From contig NZ_CP023690.1 of assembly GCF_008704795.1 (NCBI RefSeq), forward strand, positions 4,474,501-4,538,500: a stretch of 64,000 nucleotides of DNA, read 5' to 3'. The stretch is from Streptomyces spectabilis. Its GTDB lineage: Bacteria; Actinomycetota; Actinomycetes; Streptomycetales; Streptomycetaceae. The notes under the pieces are model-generated. The model did no database searches. It saw only the letters and a program-made list of their open reading frames with translations, and was not told the DNA's origin. The position numbers were made by a program, and so were the translations under genes. Of this stretch, positions 8,764 through 16,843 are shown piece by piece. Each line of letters opens with the position of its first letter. Within the stretch, counting starts at the first letter, position 1.

Positions 8764-9732
8764 CTAGGCGGTGGGGCCCGACGGGGACCGGCCGGGCGGG
8801 GCGTCGGGCGGGGCGGTCGGCGCCGCGTTGGGCCTGGCCCCCCGCGCCGCCGCCCGCGCCATCGCCTCCACCCGCTCCAGGAGCGGCATCGGGTCGGTGC
8901 CCACCGCGGTGGGCAGCTGGTCCGCGATCCGCTCCGGCGTCAAGCCGCCGTCGACGTACGCGGCCCGCAGCTCGCGCGGCTGCGCCCACACCGCGATCTT
9001 GGGTCCGGCGACGGTGTACACCTGCCCGGTGATCCGCTCGTCCCGGGCCCGGTCGCTGAGCAGGTACACCACGAGCGCCGCGACGTCCTCCGGCTCGCCG
9101 ATCTCCGTCAGCTCCATGGGGACGTTCGCGGACATCCGGGTGCGCGCCACGGGCGCCACCGCGTTGGCGGTCACGCCGTACTTGTGCAGACCGAGCGCGG
9201 CGCTGCGCACCAGGGAGATGATGCCGCCCTTGGCCGCGCTGTAGTTGGCCTGCGACACGGAGCCCTGGTGGTTGCCGCTGGTGAAGCCGATCAGGGTGCC
9301 GGAGCGCTGTGCGCGCATCACGGCGGACGCGGCCCGGAAGACGGTGAAGGTGCCCTTCAGATGAGTGGCGATGACCGGGTCCCACTCCCGCTCGGTCATG
9401 TTGAACAGCATTCGCTCGCGCAGGATCCCGGCGACGCACACGGCCCCGTCGAGCCGCCCGTACGCCTCCCTGGCCGCGTCGACGACGCGCTGCCCGCCCG
9501 CCATGGTGGAGATGTCGTCGGCGACGGCGACCGCCTCGCCCCCGGCCGCCTCGATCTCCTTGACCACGGCGTCGGCTATCTCGCTCGCGGGCTCACCGCC
9601 CTCGACCGACACCCCGTAGTCATTGACGACGACCTTGGCGCCCTCGGCCGCCGCGGCGAAGGCGACCGCCCTGCCGATGCCGCGCCCGGCGCCCGTCACG
9701 GCGACCACCTTGCCTGCCAAGAAGTTCCCCAC
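8764..9732 (-). CDS. SDR-family 3-hydroxyacyl-CoA dehydrogenase-like oxidoreductase
   Basis: A 322-aa short-chain dehydrogenase: cofactor motif TGAGRGIG (about 14-21), VNDYG after strand 2 as in MFE-2/17beta-HSD4-type enzymes, catalytic Ser in FTSGNHQG and YSAAKGG around residue 170, plus a C-terminal extension rich in Ala/Pro. The VNDYG feature and neighbouring ACADs suggest oxidation of a 3-hydroxyacyl-CoA rather than a free alcohol. GTG 9732 follows GGGAAGGGG. It is the first gene of a four-gene operon; the operator at 9754-9768 lies 22 bp upstream and is shared with the divergent cyclase gene. Confidence 0.9.
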   Translation of the reverse strand: MGNFLAGKVVAVTGAGRGIGRAVAFAAAAEGAKVVVNDYGVSVEGGEPASEIADAVVKEIEAAGGEAVAVADDISTMAGGQRVVDAAREAYGRLDGAVCVAGILRERMLFNMTEREWDPVIATHLKGTFTVFRAASAVMRAQRSGTLIGFTSGNHQGSVSQANYSAAKGGIISLVRSAALGLHKYGVTANAVAPVARTRMSANVPMELTEIGEPEDVAALVVYLLSDRARDERITGQVYTVAGPKIAVWAQPRELRAAYVDGGLTPERIADQLPTAVGTDPMPLLERVEAMARAAARGARPNAAPTAPPDAPPGRSPSGPTA

Positions 9733-9753
9733 ACCGGCCCCTTCCCGCGGTTT

Positions 9754-9768
9754 CTGACGGACCGTTAG
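9754..9768. promoter_or_regulatory. CTGAC-type operator in divergent promoter
   Basis: CTGACGGACCGTTAG lies between the divergent SDR operon (start 9732) and the cyclase gene (start 9816). A further partial copy, TGACCCGTCAG, follows at 9775-9785. A single repressor could shut both promoters. Confidence 0.65.
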
Positions 9769-9815
9769 ATTCTATGACCCGTCAGACACGGTGAGACAAG
9801 CCCCGGGGAGGACCC

Positions 9816-10772
9816 ATGTCGGCTCCGCTGCGCGGACCGGACCTGCCGGCCATGCCGCCCGCGTTCCACGAGCTCGCCGAGCGCGTCAACAACTGGGGCC
9901 GCTGGGGCGCCGACGACGAACTGGGCACCCTGAACCTGATCACCGACGAGGTGGTGCGCGCGGCCGCGGCCACCGTGCGCACGGGCCGCCGCGTCCCGCT
10001 CGCGCTGCCGCTGCGCCACGACGGCGTCCAGGCGGGCCTGATCCCGGGCCGGGTCAACCCGCTGCACACGATGGTCCAGATCAACCAGCGCCTCTTCGGC
10101 CCCGGCACGGTCGCGACCAGCGACGACGCGGTCACCATGGGCCTACAGGCCGCCACCCACTGGGACGCGCTCCCGCACGTCTCGCACTCGGGCCTGCTCT
10201 ACAACGGCCGCCCCGCCGACAGCGTCACGGCCCACGAGGGCGCCCGCTTCAGCGGCATCGAGAAGATCCCGCACGTCGTCTCGCGCGGCGTCCTGCTCGA
10301 CGTGGCGCGCGCCCACGGGCTCGACCGGCTGCCCGGCGATCACGCCGTCACCCCCGAAGACCTGGCCCTCGCCGCGGAGTTCGGCGGCGTCACGGTGCGC
10401 GCCGGGGACGTCGTACTGATCCGCACGGGCCAGGTCCGGCTCTATCTGGCGGGCGACAAGAACGCGTACGCGATGCCGTCCCCCGGGCTCTCCTGCCGCA
10501 CCCCGGAGTGGTTCCACGCGCGGGACGTGGCAGCCGTCGCCAACGACACGCTCACCTTCGAGATCTTCCCGCCGGAGATCGAGAACCTCTGGCTGCCGGT
10601 GCACGCCCTCCACTTGGTGGAGATGGGCATGCTCCAGGGCCAGAACTGGAATCTCGAAGAGTTGTCCACAGCCTGTGGAGAGGAGCGGCGCCACAGCTTC
10701 CTGCTCGTGGCGATGCCCGAGCCGTTCACGGGCGCGACGGGCACCCCGGTGGCACCGGTCGCCGTCTTCTGA
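9816..10772 (+). CDS. Cyclase family protein (kynurenine formamidase-like hydrolase)
   Basis: A 318-aa metal-dependent hydrolase of the cyclase/KynB superfamily. The metal-binding signature usually written HxGTHxDxPxH appears as THWDALPHVSHSG near residue 115, with further conserved GDVVLIRTGQ and the C-terminal HSFLLVAMPEPFTGATG segment. Family members hydrolyse amide or lactone bonds of cyclic acids. The ATG at 9816 follows GGGGAGGA at ideal spacing. It is divergent from the SDR operon and shares the CTGAC-type operator, so it probably supplies or processes the same substrate. The exact reaction is not evident. Confidence 0.88.
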   Translation: MSAPLRGPDLPAMPPAFHELAERVNNWGRWGADDELGTLNLITDEVVRAAAATVRTGRRVPLALPLRHDGVQAGLIPGRVNPLHTMVQINQRLFGPGTVATSDDAVTMGLQAATHWDALPHVSHSGLLYNGRPADSVTAHEGARFSGIEKIPHVVSRGVLLDVARAHGLDRLPGDHAVTPEDLALAAEFGGVTVRAGDVVLIRTGQVRLYLAGDKNAYAMPSPGLSCRTPEWFHARDVAAVANDTLTFEIFPPEIENLWLPVHALHLVEMGMLQGQNWNLEELSTACGEERRHSFLLVAMPEPFTGATGTPVAPVAVF

Positions 10773-11258
10773 CCCCGTACGGAGTTCGGGTGGCGGCGCG
10801 TCGGCGCCCCGCCCCGAGCGCGTGACCGCGCGCCGCCATCCGGCTCCGGCGTACGAGCCCCGCCCCCCTTCTGCCCTGAAGGAGCGCGACGCCGAATCGC
10901 GAACCGCACCTCGCCGAGGACCGGGCCACAGGCGCCACCGTCCCTCGACGTCCCCTCGCGGCGAATCGCTGCACACCAGCGTGATCAGCCGAGTACGGTA
11001 CGTCAACACCCGTCCGGGGATTTATGAACTATGCCGGTTTTGCACCGCACGCGCACGGCCGCGCACCGTGGCACGCGACGGCGCACGCGCCAGCACGCCA
11101 GGGGCACACCAGGCATTCGACGACAAGCGGCGACGGGCACCACCAAGCATTCGACGACAAGCCACGACGGGCACCATCAAGCATTTCTGCGACAAGCCAC
11201 GACGGCCCCATCAAGCCCGTCCGGCGTTTGAGGACAAGGCCGAAGGCCGACAAAACCC
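10773..11258. repeat. Gene-free interval with 34-bp direct repeats and a dispersed repeat
   Basis: No gene is supported in this 486-bp gap. Units beginning GCATTCGACGACAAG start at 11113 and 11147, with a diverged third (GCATTTCTGCGACAAG) at 11181, an exact 34-bp period and no spacers. At 11213-11235 the array runs into the common Streptomyces sequence GCCCGTCCGGCGTTTGAGGA, whose inverse copy is at 63650-63671. The gap separates two genes that converge (cyclase + strand, ATP-binding protein - strand), so a transcription-end role is possible. Confidence 0.6.
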
Positions 11259-11717
11259 TCAGCGCACCCCGAGAGCAACCTCTGAATACCGCGAAGCCGA
11301 AGCGGCAGCGCCCACGCACCGGTCCACCTCGCACCAGATCCGCTTGCCGCCCCCCTCCGGCTGCCACCCCCACCGATCCGCGAGCCCGTCCACGAGTTCG
11401 AGCCCGCGCCCGTTGGTCTCGTCGCCCTCGGCGTGCCGGGGCCGCGGCGGCCGCGCGCAGCGGTCCGCGACCTCGACGCGCACCGTGCCCGGCTCACCGG
11501 TCGGCACACCGGGGAGCAGCATGTGCAGGACGGCCGGACAGCCCGTGTGCACAACGGCGTTGGTGACGAGCTCCGAGATCAGCAGGATGAGCGTCTCGGC
11601 CAGCGGCTCGTCCGCCGCTATGCCGGACCCGGCGAGCCGTGACCGCGCCCATCTGCGGGCCCGGCCCACTTCCGCGGGGTCCGGCTCGACTTCCAGCTGA
11701 ACTTGAAGCACCTGCAC
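11259..11717 (-). CDS. ATP-binding protein (RsbW-like anti-sigma/serine kinase fold)
   Basis: A 152-aa single HATPase_c domain: N-box SELVTNAVVH (about 48-57), a degenerate G1 box VEVADRC, and G2 box GRGLELVDGLADRWGW (about 102-117). This is the small GHKL anti-sigma-factor class that is very abundant in Streptomyces and often phosphorylates STAS anti-anti-sigma proteins. The GTG at 11717 is provisional; GTG 11711 is also possible. No sigma factor or STAS gene is adjacent, although a STAS/sigma cluster lies 5 kb away. No helix-turn-helix or DUF397 partner gene is visible beside it. Confidence 0.85.
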   Translation of the reverse strand: MQVLQVQLEVEPDPAEVGRARRWARSRLAGSGIAADEPLAETLILLISELVTNAVVHTGCPAVLHMLLPGVPTGEPGTVRVEVADRCARPPRPRHAEGDETNGRGLELVDGLADRWGWQPEGGGKRIWCEVDRCVGAAASASRYSEVALGVR

Positions 11718-12221
11718 CGCTCACACCATCCGAACCGGCGGACACAACGCCTCGTGACGCCCCAGGGTCACGGAACGTGAGCCCCTGAGGAGACAGCATG
11801 GTTGACGTACAGTCACCCCAACAAGCGCTTCGGGCATATTCCAGCGCGAAGGAGTACGCGTGCGGCATACTGTGCGACGCGCGCCGCAGGGGGTCGAACA
11901 GGCGGGCGCTCGGCCGCGTCCTGTGCGGCGAGCGGAGCGCGCTACCAGGCACGGAGCTGCCTCGGGGGCAACACCGGCGCGGCTCGGCATCAGGACCACT
12001 CGCATCTCACACAAGGTACCGGAGCCGGACGCCGACTCCGCGTCGCGACGAGTCACGCGTAGGACACAACCCGATATCGACGCTCAGTAGCCTTCGCGCC
12101 GTTCCGAGTTTCTCAAGCCGATCAAGCCGTCCGCCAGCGCTGCGTGACGAAGCGACCCCAACGAGCGAAAGCGGCCCCACGGCGTGGCCCGCGCCCCGGG
12201 ACGCCACGGGCGTCCGTGCCG
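11718..12221. other. Interval without a recognisable gene
   Basis: About 500 bp with lower and more irregular GC than its neighbours. It contains TTGACG-type promoter-like sequence near 11802 and one weakly supported small reading frame (11860-12090). Nothing else is supported. Confidence 0.4.
11860..12090 (+). CDS. Possible small basic protein, doubtful
   Basis: A GTG preceded by AAGGAG at five-base spacing opens a 76-codon frame rich in Arg and Ala (RHTVRRAPQG start, RRTQPDIDAQ end). It sits about 55 bp downstream of a TTGACG element. Third-position GC is modest and I recognise no family, so it could equally be chance. Conservation of the frame in related genomes would decide it. Confidence 0.22.
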   Translation: MRHTVRRAPQGVEQAGARPRPVRRAERATRHGAASGATPARLGIRTTRISHKVPEPDADSASRRVTRRTQPDIDAQ

Positions 12222-13091
12222 TCACAGCGCGGCGGCCAGTTCCTCCTCGGCGCGGGCCGCCGTCGTGCCGAGTCCGGCCCGCACCCAGGCCCGCTTGAGG
12301 TGCAGATGCACGTCCGCCTCCCAGGTGAACCCCATGCCGCCGTGCACCTGCAGGCAGTCGCGGGCGTTGCGCACGGCGGCTTCGTCGGCGAGGAGTTTGG
12401 CCCCGGCCACCTCGCCCGGATCGCCCGTGACGGCGGCCGCGTACACGGCGGCACGGGCGACCTCGGTGCGCACGAGCAGCTCGGCGCAGAGGTGCTTGAC
12501 GGCCTGGAAGGCGCCGATCGGCTGCCCGAACTGCTCGCGCTCGCGGGCGTATTGGACGGCCATGTCGCGGGTGCCGCAGGCGGACCCGAGCTGTTCGGCG
12601 GCCAGCAGCAGCGAAGCCAGGGGCTCCCTCGCGCACGCGCCGGGAACGCGGTGCAGCGGCGTCAGCGGGTCCACGGACCGCAGGGGCGTCGCCCCCGCGG
12701 CGTCCCCCACGACGACGTCGGCCTCGTCGAGCCAGGGCACGAGCGTGCCGTCCACGGCGGTCACGACCGTCTCGCCGGTCGCCGCCCCCTCGACCTCGCC
12801 CGCCGCGAGGAACGTGGCGACCAGCGGCCCGGGCAGCAGCGCCCGCCCGGCCTCCTCGAACACGAGCACCGCCTCCACCGCGCCGAGGCCGAGGCCGCCG
12901 CGCGCCTCCGGAACACGCAGGGCGAAGAACCCGGCGTCACCGACGGCCCGCCACAGCGTCCGGTCGAGGCCGGGCGCGGACACGGCGGCTCGCAGGGCGT
13001 CGCGCCCGAAGCGGCGGGCTAGCAGCGCCCTGAAGCCGTCGCGCAACGCCCGCTGGTCGTCGTCCGGTTGGAGGTCCACGCCGGCCGTCAC
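12222..13091 (-). CDS. Short acyl-CoA dehydrogenase subunit (ChsE1/FadE28-like)
   Basis: Only 289 aa, about 90 shorter than a normal acyl-CoA dehydrogenase. The N-terminal helical domain (RALRDGFRALLARRFG; FEEAGRALLPGP) and C-terminal helical domain (YAREREQFGQPIGAFQAVKH; QVHGGMGFTWEADVHLHLKR) are intact, but the central beta-domain is contracted and lacks the usual WCQG..EP.AGSD loop. GTG 13091 overlaps the upstream ACAD stop in a GTGA junction, so the two are translationally coupled. Actinobacterial ACAD pairs of one complete and one reduced chain form alpha2beta2 enzymes in steroid side-chain catabolism (ChsE1-ChsE2); the same architecture is inferred here. Confidence 0.85.
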   Translation of the reverse strand: MTAGVDLQPDDDQRALRDGFRALLARRFGRDALRAAVSAPGLDRTLWRAVGDAGFFALRVPEARGGLGLGAVEAVLVFEEAGRALLPGPLVATFLAAGEVEGAATGETVVTAVDGTLVPWLDEADVVVGDAAGATPLRSVDPLTPLHRVPGACAREPLASLLLAAEQLGSACGTRDMAVQYAREREQFGQPIGAFQAVKHLCAELLVRTEVARAAVYAAAVTGDPGEVAGAKLLADEAAVRNARDCLQVHGGMGFTWEADVHLHLKRAWVRAGLGTTAARAEEELAAAL

Positions 13092-14221
13092 CGCCCCTTC
13101 GGCAGTCCGAGGATCCGCTCGGCCACGATGTTCCGCTGGATCTGCGAGGTGCCCGCGGCGATGGTGTACGACAGCGAGGAGAGCCGCTCCCGCGCCCAGG
13201 CGTTGCCCAGGTCGAGGCCGCCGTCCCCGAGCACGTCGGCGGCGGCGTCGTACAGCTCCTGACGCGCGTGCGAGTAGCGCAGCTTGAACACCGAACCGCC
13301 CGCCCCGGGCACGCCGCCGGTGCGCTGGGCCTCGCTCACGTTCCGCTGCGTGAGGCGCCACAGGGCCTGGAACTCGGCGCTCAGGCGCCCGAGTCTGCGC
13401 CGCAGCACCGCGTCGTCCCAGCGGCCGTTCGCGCGGGCCTCGCGGGCGAGTTCGCCGAGCACGCGGCGGCAGCCGACCACCTCGCCGACGAAGGCGGTGC
13501 CGCGTTCGAAGGACAGCGTCACCGTGGTCACGCGCCAGCCGTCGTTCTCGGCGCCCACCCTGTTGGCGACGGGCACCGGCACCTCGTCGAGGAAGACCTC
13601 CGCGAACTCCGCGGACCCGGCGAGCGTCCGCAGCGGCCGCACCGTGATCCCCGGCGCGTCCATCGGAAGGGCGAGCCAGCTGAGGCCCCGGTGCCTGGGC
13701 GCCTCCGGGTCGGTCCGCACGAGGAGTTCGCACCAGTCGGCGACCTCGGCGTGCGAGGTCCAGACCTTGGACCCGGTCACCACGTAGTGGTCGCCCTCGC
13801 GCCGCGCGCGCGTGCGCAGCGACGCCAGGTCGGAGCCCGCGTCCGGCTCGCTGAAGCCCTGGCACCAGATCTCGTCGCCGCGCAGGATCGGCTGGAGCCA
13901 GCGCGCCCGCTGCTCGGGGGTGCCCTCGGCGGCGATGGTCGGTCCGGCGTGCAGCAGCCCGACGAAGTTCGCGCCCACGTACGGCGCCCCGGCGCGTTCG
14001 CTCTCCTCCAGGAAGATCATCCGCAGCGTGGGCGAGGCCTCCCAGTGGACGTGCGCGTACCCGGCGTCGTACAGCGCGCGCTGCCAGCCGGAGTCGTACG
14101 CGCGCCGGCCCGGCCAGTCGAGCGGGTCGGGGCGCTCCGGCAGCTTGGGCAGCACCTCCGCGAGCCAGTCGCGCAGGCGGGCGCGGAAGTCCTCTTCCTC
14201 ATCGGTGTACGAGAGGTCCAT
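13088..14221 (-). CDS. Acyl-CoA dehydrogenase, large subunit (ChsE2/FadE29-like)
   Basis: A 377-aa complete acyl-CoA dehydrogenase chain: WCQGFSEPDAGSDLASLRT (about 130-148), GSKVWTSHAEVADWCELLVRTD in the beta-domain, and SYTIAAGTSQIQRNIVAERILGLPKGR at the C-terminus. It starts at ATG 14221 (DLSYTDEEEDFRARL), preferred over ATG 14239 because it gives the usual family N-terminus. It is the promoter-proximal gene of a two-gene operon with the short ACAD, under the operator at 14246-14260, and is divergent from the CoA ligase. The pair probably acts on the CoA ester made by that ligase. Confidence 0.92.
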   Translation of the reverse strand: MDLSYTDEEEDFRARLRDWLAEVLPKLPERPDPLDWPGRRAYDSGWQRALYDAGYAHVHWEASPTLRMIFLEESERAGAPYVGANFVGLLHAGPTIAAEGTPEQRARWLQPILRGDEIWCQGFSEPDAGSDLASLRTRARREGDHYVVTGSKVWTSHAEVADWCELLVRTDPEAPRHRGLSWLALPMDAPGITVRPLRTLAGSAEFAEVFLDEVPVPVANRVGAENDGWRVTTVTLSFERGTAFVGEVVGCRRVLGELAREARANGRWDDAVLRRRLGRLSAEFQALWRLTQRNVSEAQRTGGVPGAGGSVFKLRYSHARQELYDAAADVLGDGGLDLGNAWARERLSSLSYTIAAGTSQIQRNIVAERILGLPKGR

Positions 14222-14245
14222 CGGGAGCACCCGCCTCAACCGTTT

Positions 14246-14260
14246 CTGATGGCCTGTCAG
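14246..14260. promoter_or_regulatory. CTGAC-type operator upstream of ACAD pair
   Basis: CTGATGGCCTGTCAG, 25 bp upstream of the ACAD start at 14221 on the minus strand. Confidence 0.65.
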
Positions 14261-14323
14261 ATGGCAGGCTAGCCCCGCACCCCTGGACCGACAAGGCGTG
14301 GCGCCCTACGCTCTGCGCACGAT

Positions 14324-14338
14324 CTGACGAGCCGTCAG
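14324..14338. promoter_or_regulatory. CTGAC-type operator upstream of CoA ligase
   Basis: CTGACGAGCCGTCAG, a perfect CTGAC-N5-GTCAG palindrome, 53 bp upstream of the CoA ligase GTG at 14391. With 14246-14260 it brackets the divergent promoter region. Confidence 0.7.
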
Positions 14339-14390
14339 CAATGGACGGCGTCGGGCCGTTCCGTCGTCCGGCCGCCTAAGGGGGCACCCC

Positions 14391-15941
14391 GTGACCGACA
14401 CCGCCCACGCGCTCGCCGCCTGCCGCACCCTGTGGGAACTGATCGAGCGGCGCGCCGCCCTCACCCCCCGCGCCCCGGCCCTGATCCAGGCGGCCGACGA
14501 CCCCGGCGACGACCGGACGCTCACCTTCGGCGGCCTGCGGGAGCGCTGCGAGCGGGTCGCGGCGGGCCTGTACGAGCGCGGCGTACGGCCCGGCACCGTC
14601 GTCGCCTGGCAGCTGCCCACGCGCATCGAGACCGCGGTGCTCTCCTTCGCCCTGGCCCGGCTCGGGGCCGTCCAGTCCCCCGTCATCCCGTTCTACCGCG
14701 ACCGCGAAGTCGGCTTCGCGCTGCGCGAGTCGAAGGCGGAGTTCTTCGCGGTGCCCGGGGTGTGGCGGGGCCACGACCACACGGAGATGGCCCGCCGCCT
14801 CGGCGCGCGGTCCGTCTTCACCGCGTACGACGAGCTGCCCGACGGCGACCCGGGCGTGCTGCCCGAGCCGCCGCGCGACGGCACGGCGGTGCGCTGGATC
14901 TACTGGACCTCCGGCACGACGTCCGACCCCAAGGGCGTACTGCACACGGACCGTTCGCTGCTCGCGGGCGGCGCGTGCCTCGCCCACGCCCTGAAGCCCT
15001 CACCGAAGGACGTCGGCTCCATGGCCTTCCCGTTCGCGCACATCGCGGGGCCCGACTACACGGTGATGCTGCTCCTGTACGGCTTCCCGGCCGTGATGTT
15101 CGAGCGGTTCGCCCTGCCGGACGCCCTCGACGGCTACCGGCGGCACGGCGTGACCGTCGCGGGCGGCTCCACGGCCTTCTACTCGATGTTTCTCGCCGAA
15201 CAGCGCAAGGACCCCGCGCGGCCCCTCGTCCCCACCCTCCGGCTGCTCGCGGGCGGCGGCGCCCCCAAGCCGCCCGAGCTGTACCACGCCGTGGTCCGCG
15301 AGCTGGGCTGCGCGCTCACCCACGGCTACGGCATGACCGAAGTACCCATGATCACCATGGGTTCCCCCGACGACACCGCCGAGCACCTCGCCACCACCGA
15401 GGGGCGCCCGCCCGCGGGCATGGAGATCCGCGTCACCGACGCCGCGGGCCGGGAGCTGCCCACCGGCGAGGACGGCGAGGTGCGGCTGCGCGGCGAGGCC
15501 GTCTGCCAGGGCTACCTCGACGCGGCGGCGACCCGCGAGGCCTTCGACGCCGACGGCTTCCTGCGCACCGGCGACCTCGGCCACGTCCTGGCCTCCGGGC
15601 ACCTGGTGCTCACCGGCCGGGCCAAGGACGTCATCATCCGCAAGGGCGAGAACATCTCCGCCAAGGAGGTCGAGGACCTGCTGCACGGTCACCCCGCCGT
15701 GGCCGACGTGGCGGTGATCGGCCTGCCCGACCCCACCCGCGGCGAACGCGTCTGCGCCGTCGTGGAACGCGCCCCCCACACCCCCGACCTCACCCTCGCC
15801 GGGGCGACGGCACACCTGCGCGCCGCGGGCCTGTCCGCCCACAAGCTCCCGGAACAACTGGAGCTGGTGGACGAACTCCCGCGCAACGACGCGCTGCGCA
15901 AGATCCTCAAGTACAAACTCCGCCAGCGCTACGCCACCTGA
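14391..15941 (+). CDS. AMP-binding acyl-CoA ligase (cyclohexanecarboxylate-CoA ligase type)
   Basis: A 516-aa adenylate-forming ligase: P-loop-like WTSGTTSDPKGVLHT (about 171-185), adenine-binding GYGMTEVP near 318, RTGDLGH near 390, hinge region GRAKDVIIRKGENISAKEVE near 405, and C-terminal catalytic lysine in NDALRKILKYKLR. It converts an organic acid to its CoA ester via an acyl-AMP. The overall pattern resembles cyclohexanecarboxylate/alicyclic-acid CoA ligases rather than fatty acyl-CoA synthetases. GTG 14391 follows AAGGGGG. It is divergent from the ACAD pair and carries its own CTGAC operator. Together they suggest activation followed by dehydrogenation of a ring-bearing or branched acid. 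Confidence 0.9.
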   Translation: MTDTAHALAACRTLWELIERRAALTPRAPALIQAADDPGDDRTLTFGGLRERCERVAAGLYERGVRPGTVVAWQLPTRIETAVLSFALARLGAVQSPVIPFYRDREVGFALRESKAEFFAVPGVWRGHDHTEMARRLGARSVFTAYDELPDGDPGVLPEPPRDGTAVRWIYWTSGTTSDPKGVLHTDRSLLAGGACLAHALKPSPKDVGSMAFPFAHIAGPDYTVMLLLYGFPAVMFERFALPDALDGYRRHGVTVAGGSTAFYSMFLAEQRKDPARPLVPTLRLLAGGGAPKPPELYHAVVRELGCALTHGYGMTEVPMITMGSPDDTAEHLATTEGRPPAGMEIRVTDAAGRELPTGEDGEVRLRGEAVCQGYLDAAATREAFDADGFLRTGDLGHVLASGHLVLTGRAKDVIIRKGENISAKEVEDLLHGHPAVADVAVIGLPDPTRGERVCAVVERAPHTPDLTLAGATAHLRAAGLSAHKLPEQLELVDELPRNDALRKILKYKLRQRYAT

Positions 15942-15995
15942 CAACGGCGGGAAAGCGCTACGCGCCGGGGCCCGGCCGACGAAGCCAGGAGCCAC

Positions 15996-16033
15996 GGGTG
16001 GGCGGGTGGGAGAAATCCGCCGCGAAGCGGCGG
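15996..16033. terminator. G-quadruplex motif plus hairpin between convergent genes
   Basis: GGGTGGGCGGGTGGG (15996-16010, four G-triplets with one-base loops) is followed by the hairpin CCGCCGC-GAA-GCGGCGG (16017-16033). It lies between the convergent CoA ligase and EF-hand genes. The same arrangement recurs at 31665-31702, in inverse in the 35.0-35.3 kb array, and at 63750-63790. A bidirectional termination role is inferred from position. Confidence 0.5.
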
Positions 16034-16044
16034 CACAGGGCCCC

Positions 16045-16536
16045 CTACTCAGGAACAGTGAAGTACGCGGCGAAGGCAGCCAGCACCTGATCCTCGGTCA
16101 CCGGACCGAGAGACTGCGCGGCCAGGGACGCGATCTCCCGCTGCACCCCCAGGGCCCGCAGGGCCCGCTCCACGTCCGCCCCCCGCACGGTCCCGTCGCC
16201 GTCCGCCAGGGCGAGGGCCGCGTGCAGGAACGGCCGCGCGATCTCCGCGAACCGCGCCGGGTTGTCCCGCAGCCGCTTCACGGCCCCGCCCACGAACTCG
16301 TCCCGGGTGATCCGCTGGTCCCCGTCGCGGTCGGCGATCCCGGCCATGCCCTGCCAGAACGCCTCGGCCCCGATGTACAGGGCCTGGCCCCTCTCGGACC
16401 GCGCGGTCACCCCGAACTCGGCGAGCAGCGCCGCGGCCGCCGTGCTGAAGTCCTCACGGGAGATGTAGCCGTTGCCGTCCTGGTCGAAGGTGGCGAAACG
16501 GGCCGCGATCTTACGCTCGTACTCGGCACTGTCCAT
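16045..16536 (-). CDS. EF-hand calcium-binding protein
   Basis: A 163-aa calmodulin-like sarcoplasmic-type protein. Two canonical EF-hand loops are visible: DQDGNGYISREDF (about 18-30) and DRDGDQRITRDEF (about 68-80). A third loop (DGDGTVRGADV, near 113) retains part of the ligand set and a fourth (PVTEDQVLAAF) looks degenerate. There is no signal peptide, so it is cytoplasmic. Proteins of this type are common in Streptomyces and are thought to be Ca2+ buffers or sensors during development. It lies next to the STAS and sigma genes; a functional link to them is not shown. Confidence 0.9.
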   Translation of the reverse strand: MDSAEYERKIAARFATFDQDGNGYISREDFSTAAAALLAEFGVTARSERGQALYIGAEAFWQGMAGIADRDGDQRITRDEFVGGAVKRLRDNPARFAEIARPFLHAALALADGDGTVRGADVERALRALGVQREIASLAAQSLGPVTEDQVLAAFAAYFTVPE

Positions 16537-16698
16537 GGTGGTCGGGCCGCCTCACTCTCATGCGGTGGAGTCTTCCGACGCGGCCGGGGGCCGAGCCGGA
16601 CATCCTTCAGGTATCTGTTCAGCGAGCGTACGACGCCGTCGGCCGCCGGGAGGCAGAAAAGCGACGCTTGTGCCAAGACCGAGGGAATTCTGCGACAA

Positions 16699-16843
16699 GG
16701 GCGTGTCGCGGACGCGCTCCGGGCCCGGCGGTGGCGCCGACGGTGGCATCCGCTCGGAACGGTTGTATCAGCAAGCCGATCTTGACGGGTAGACGGGGTT
16801 CCGCTTGTCTTCACGCTGCCTTCCGCGCGTCGGACACGCCCTA
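16699..16843. mobile_element. Possible small inverted-repeat element ending at CTAG
   Basis: GGGCGTGTC...GACGCGC at 16699 is repeated in inverse at the right end (GCGCGTC...GACACGCCC, to 16841), imperfectly, bounding about 143 bp with no coding potential. The right end runs into CTAG. The STAS gene's stop codon (TAG on the minus strand) is this same CTAG. The ends share GGGCGTGTC with the clearer element at 22347-22508, but the interiors differ. Confidence 0.35.

Noticed and set aside
11107..11235. Possible CRISPR array (34-bp periodic repeats)
   Set aside because: Units are contiguous with no unique spacers, only three to four copies, and no cas genes are near.
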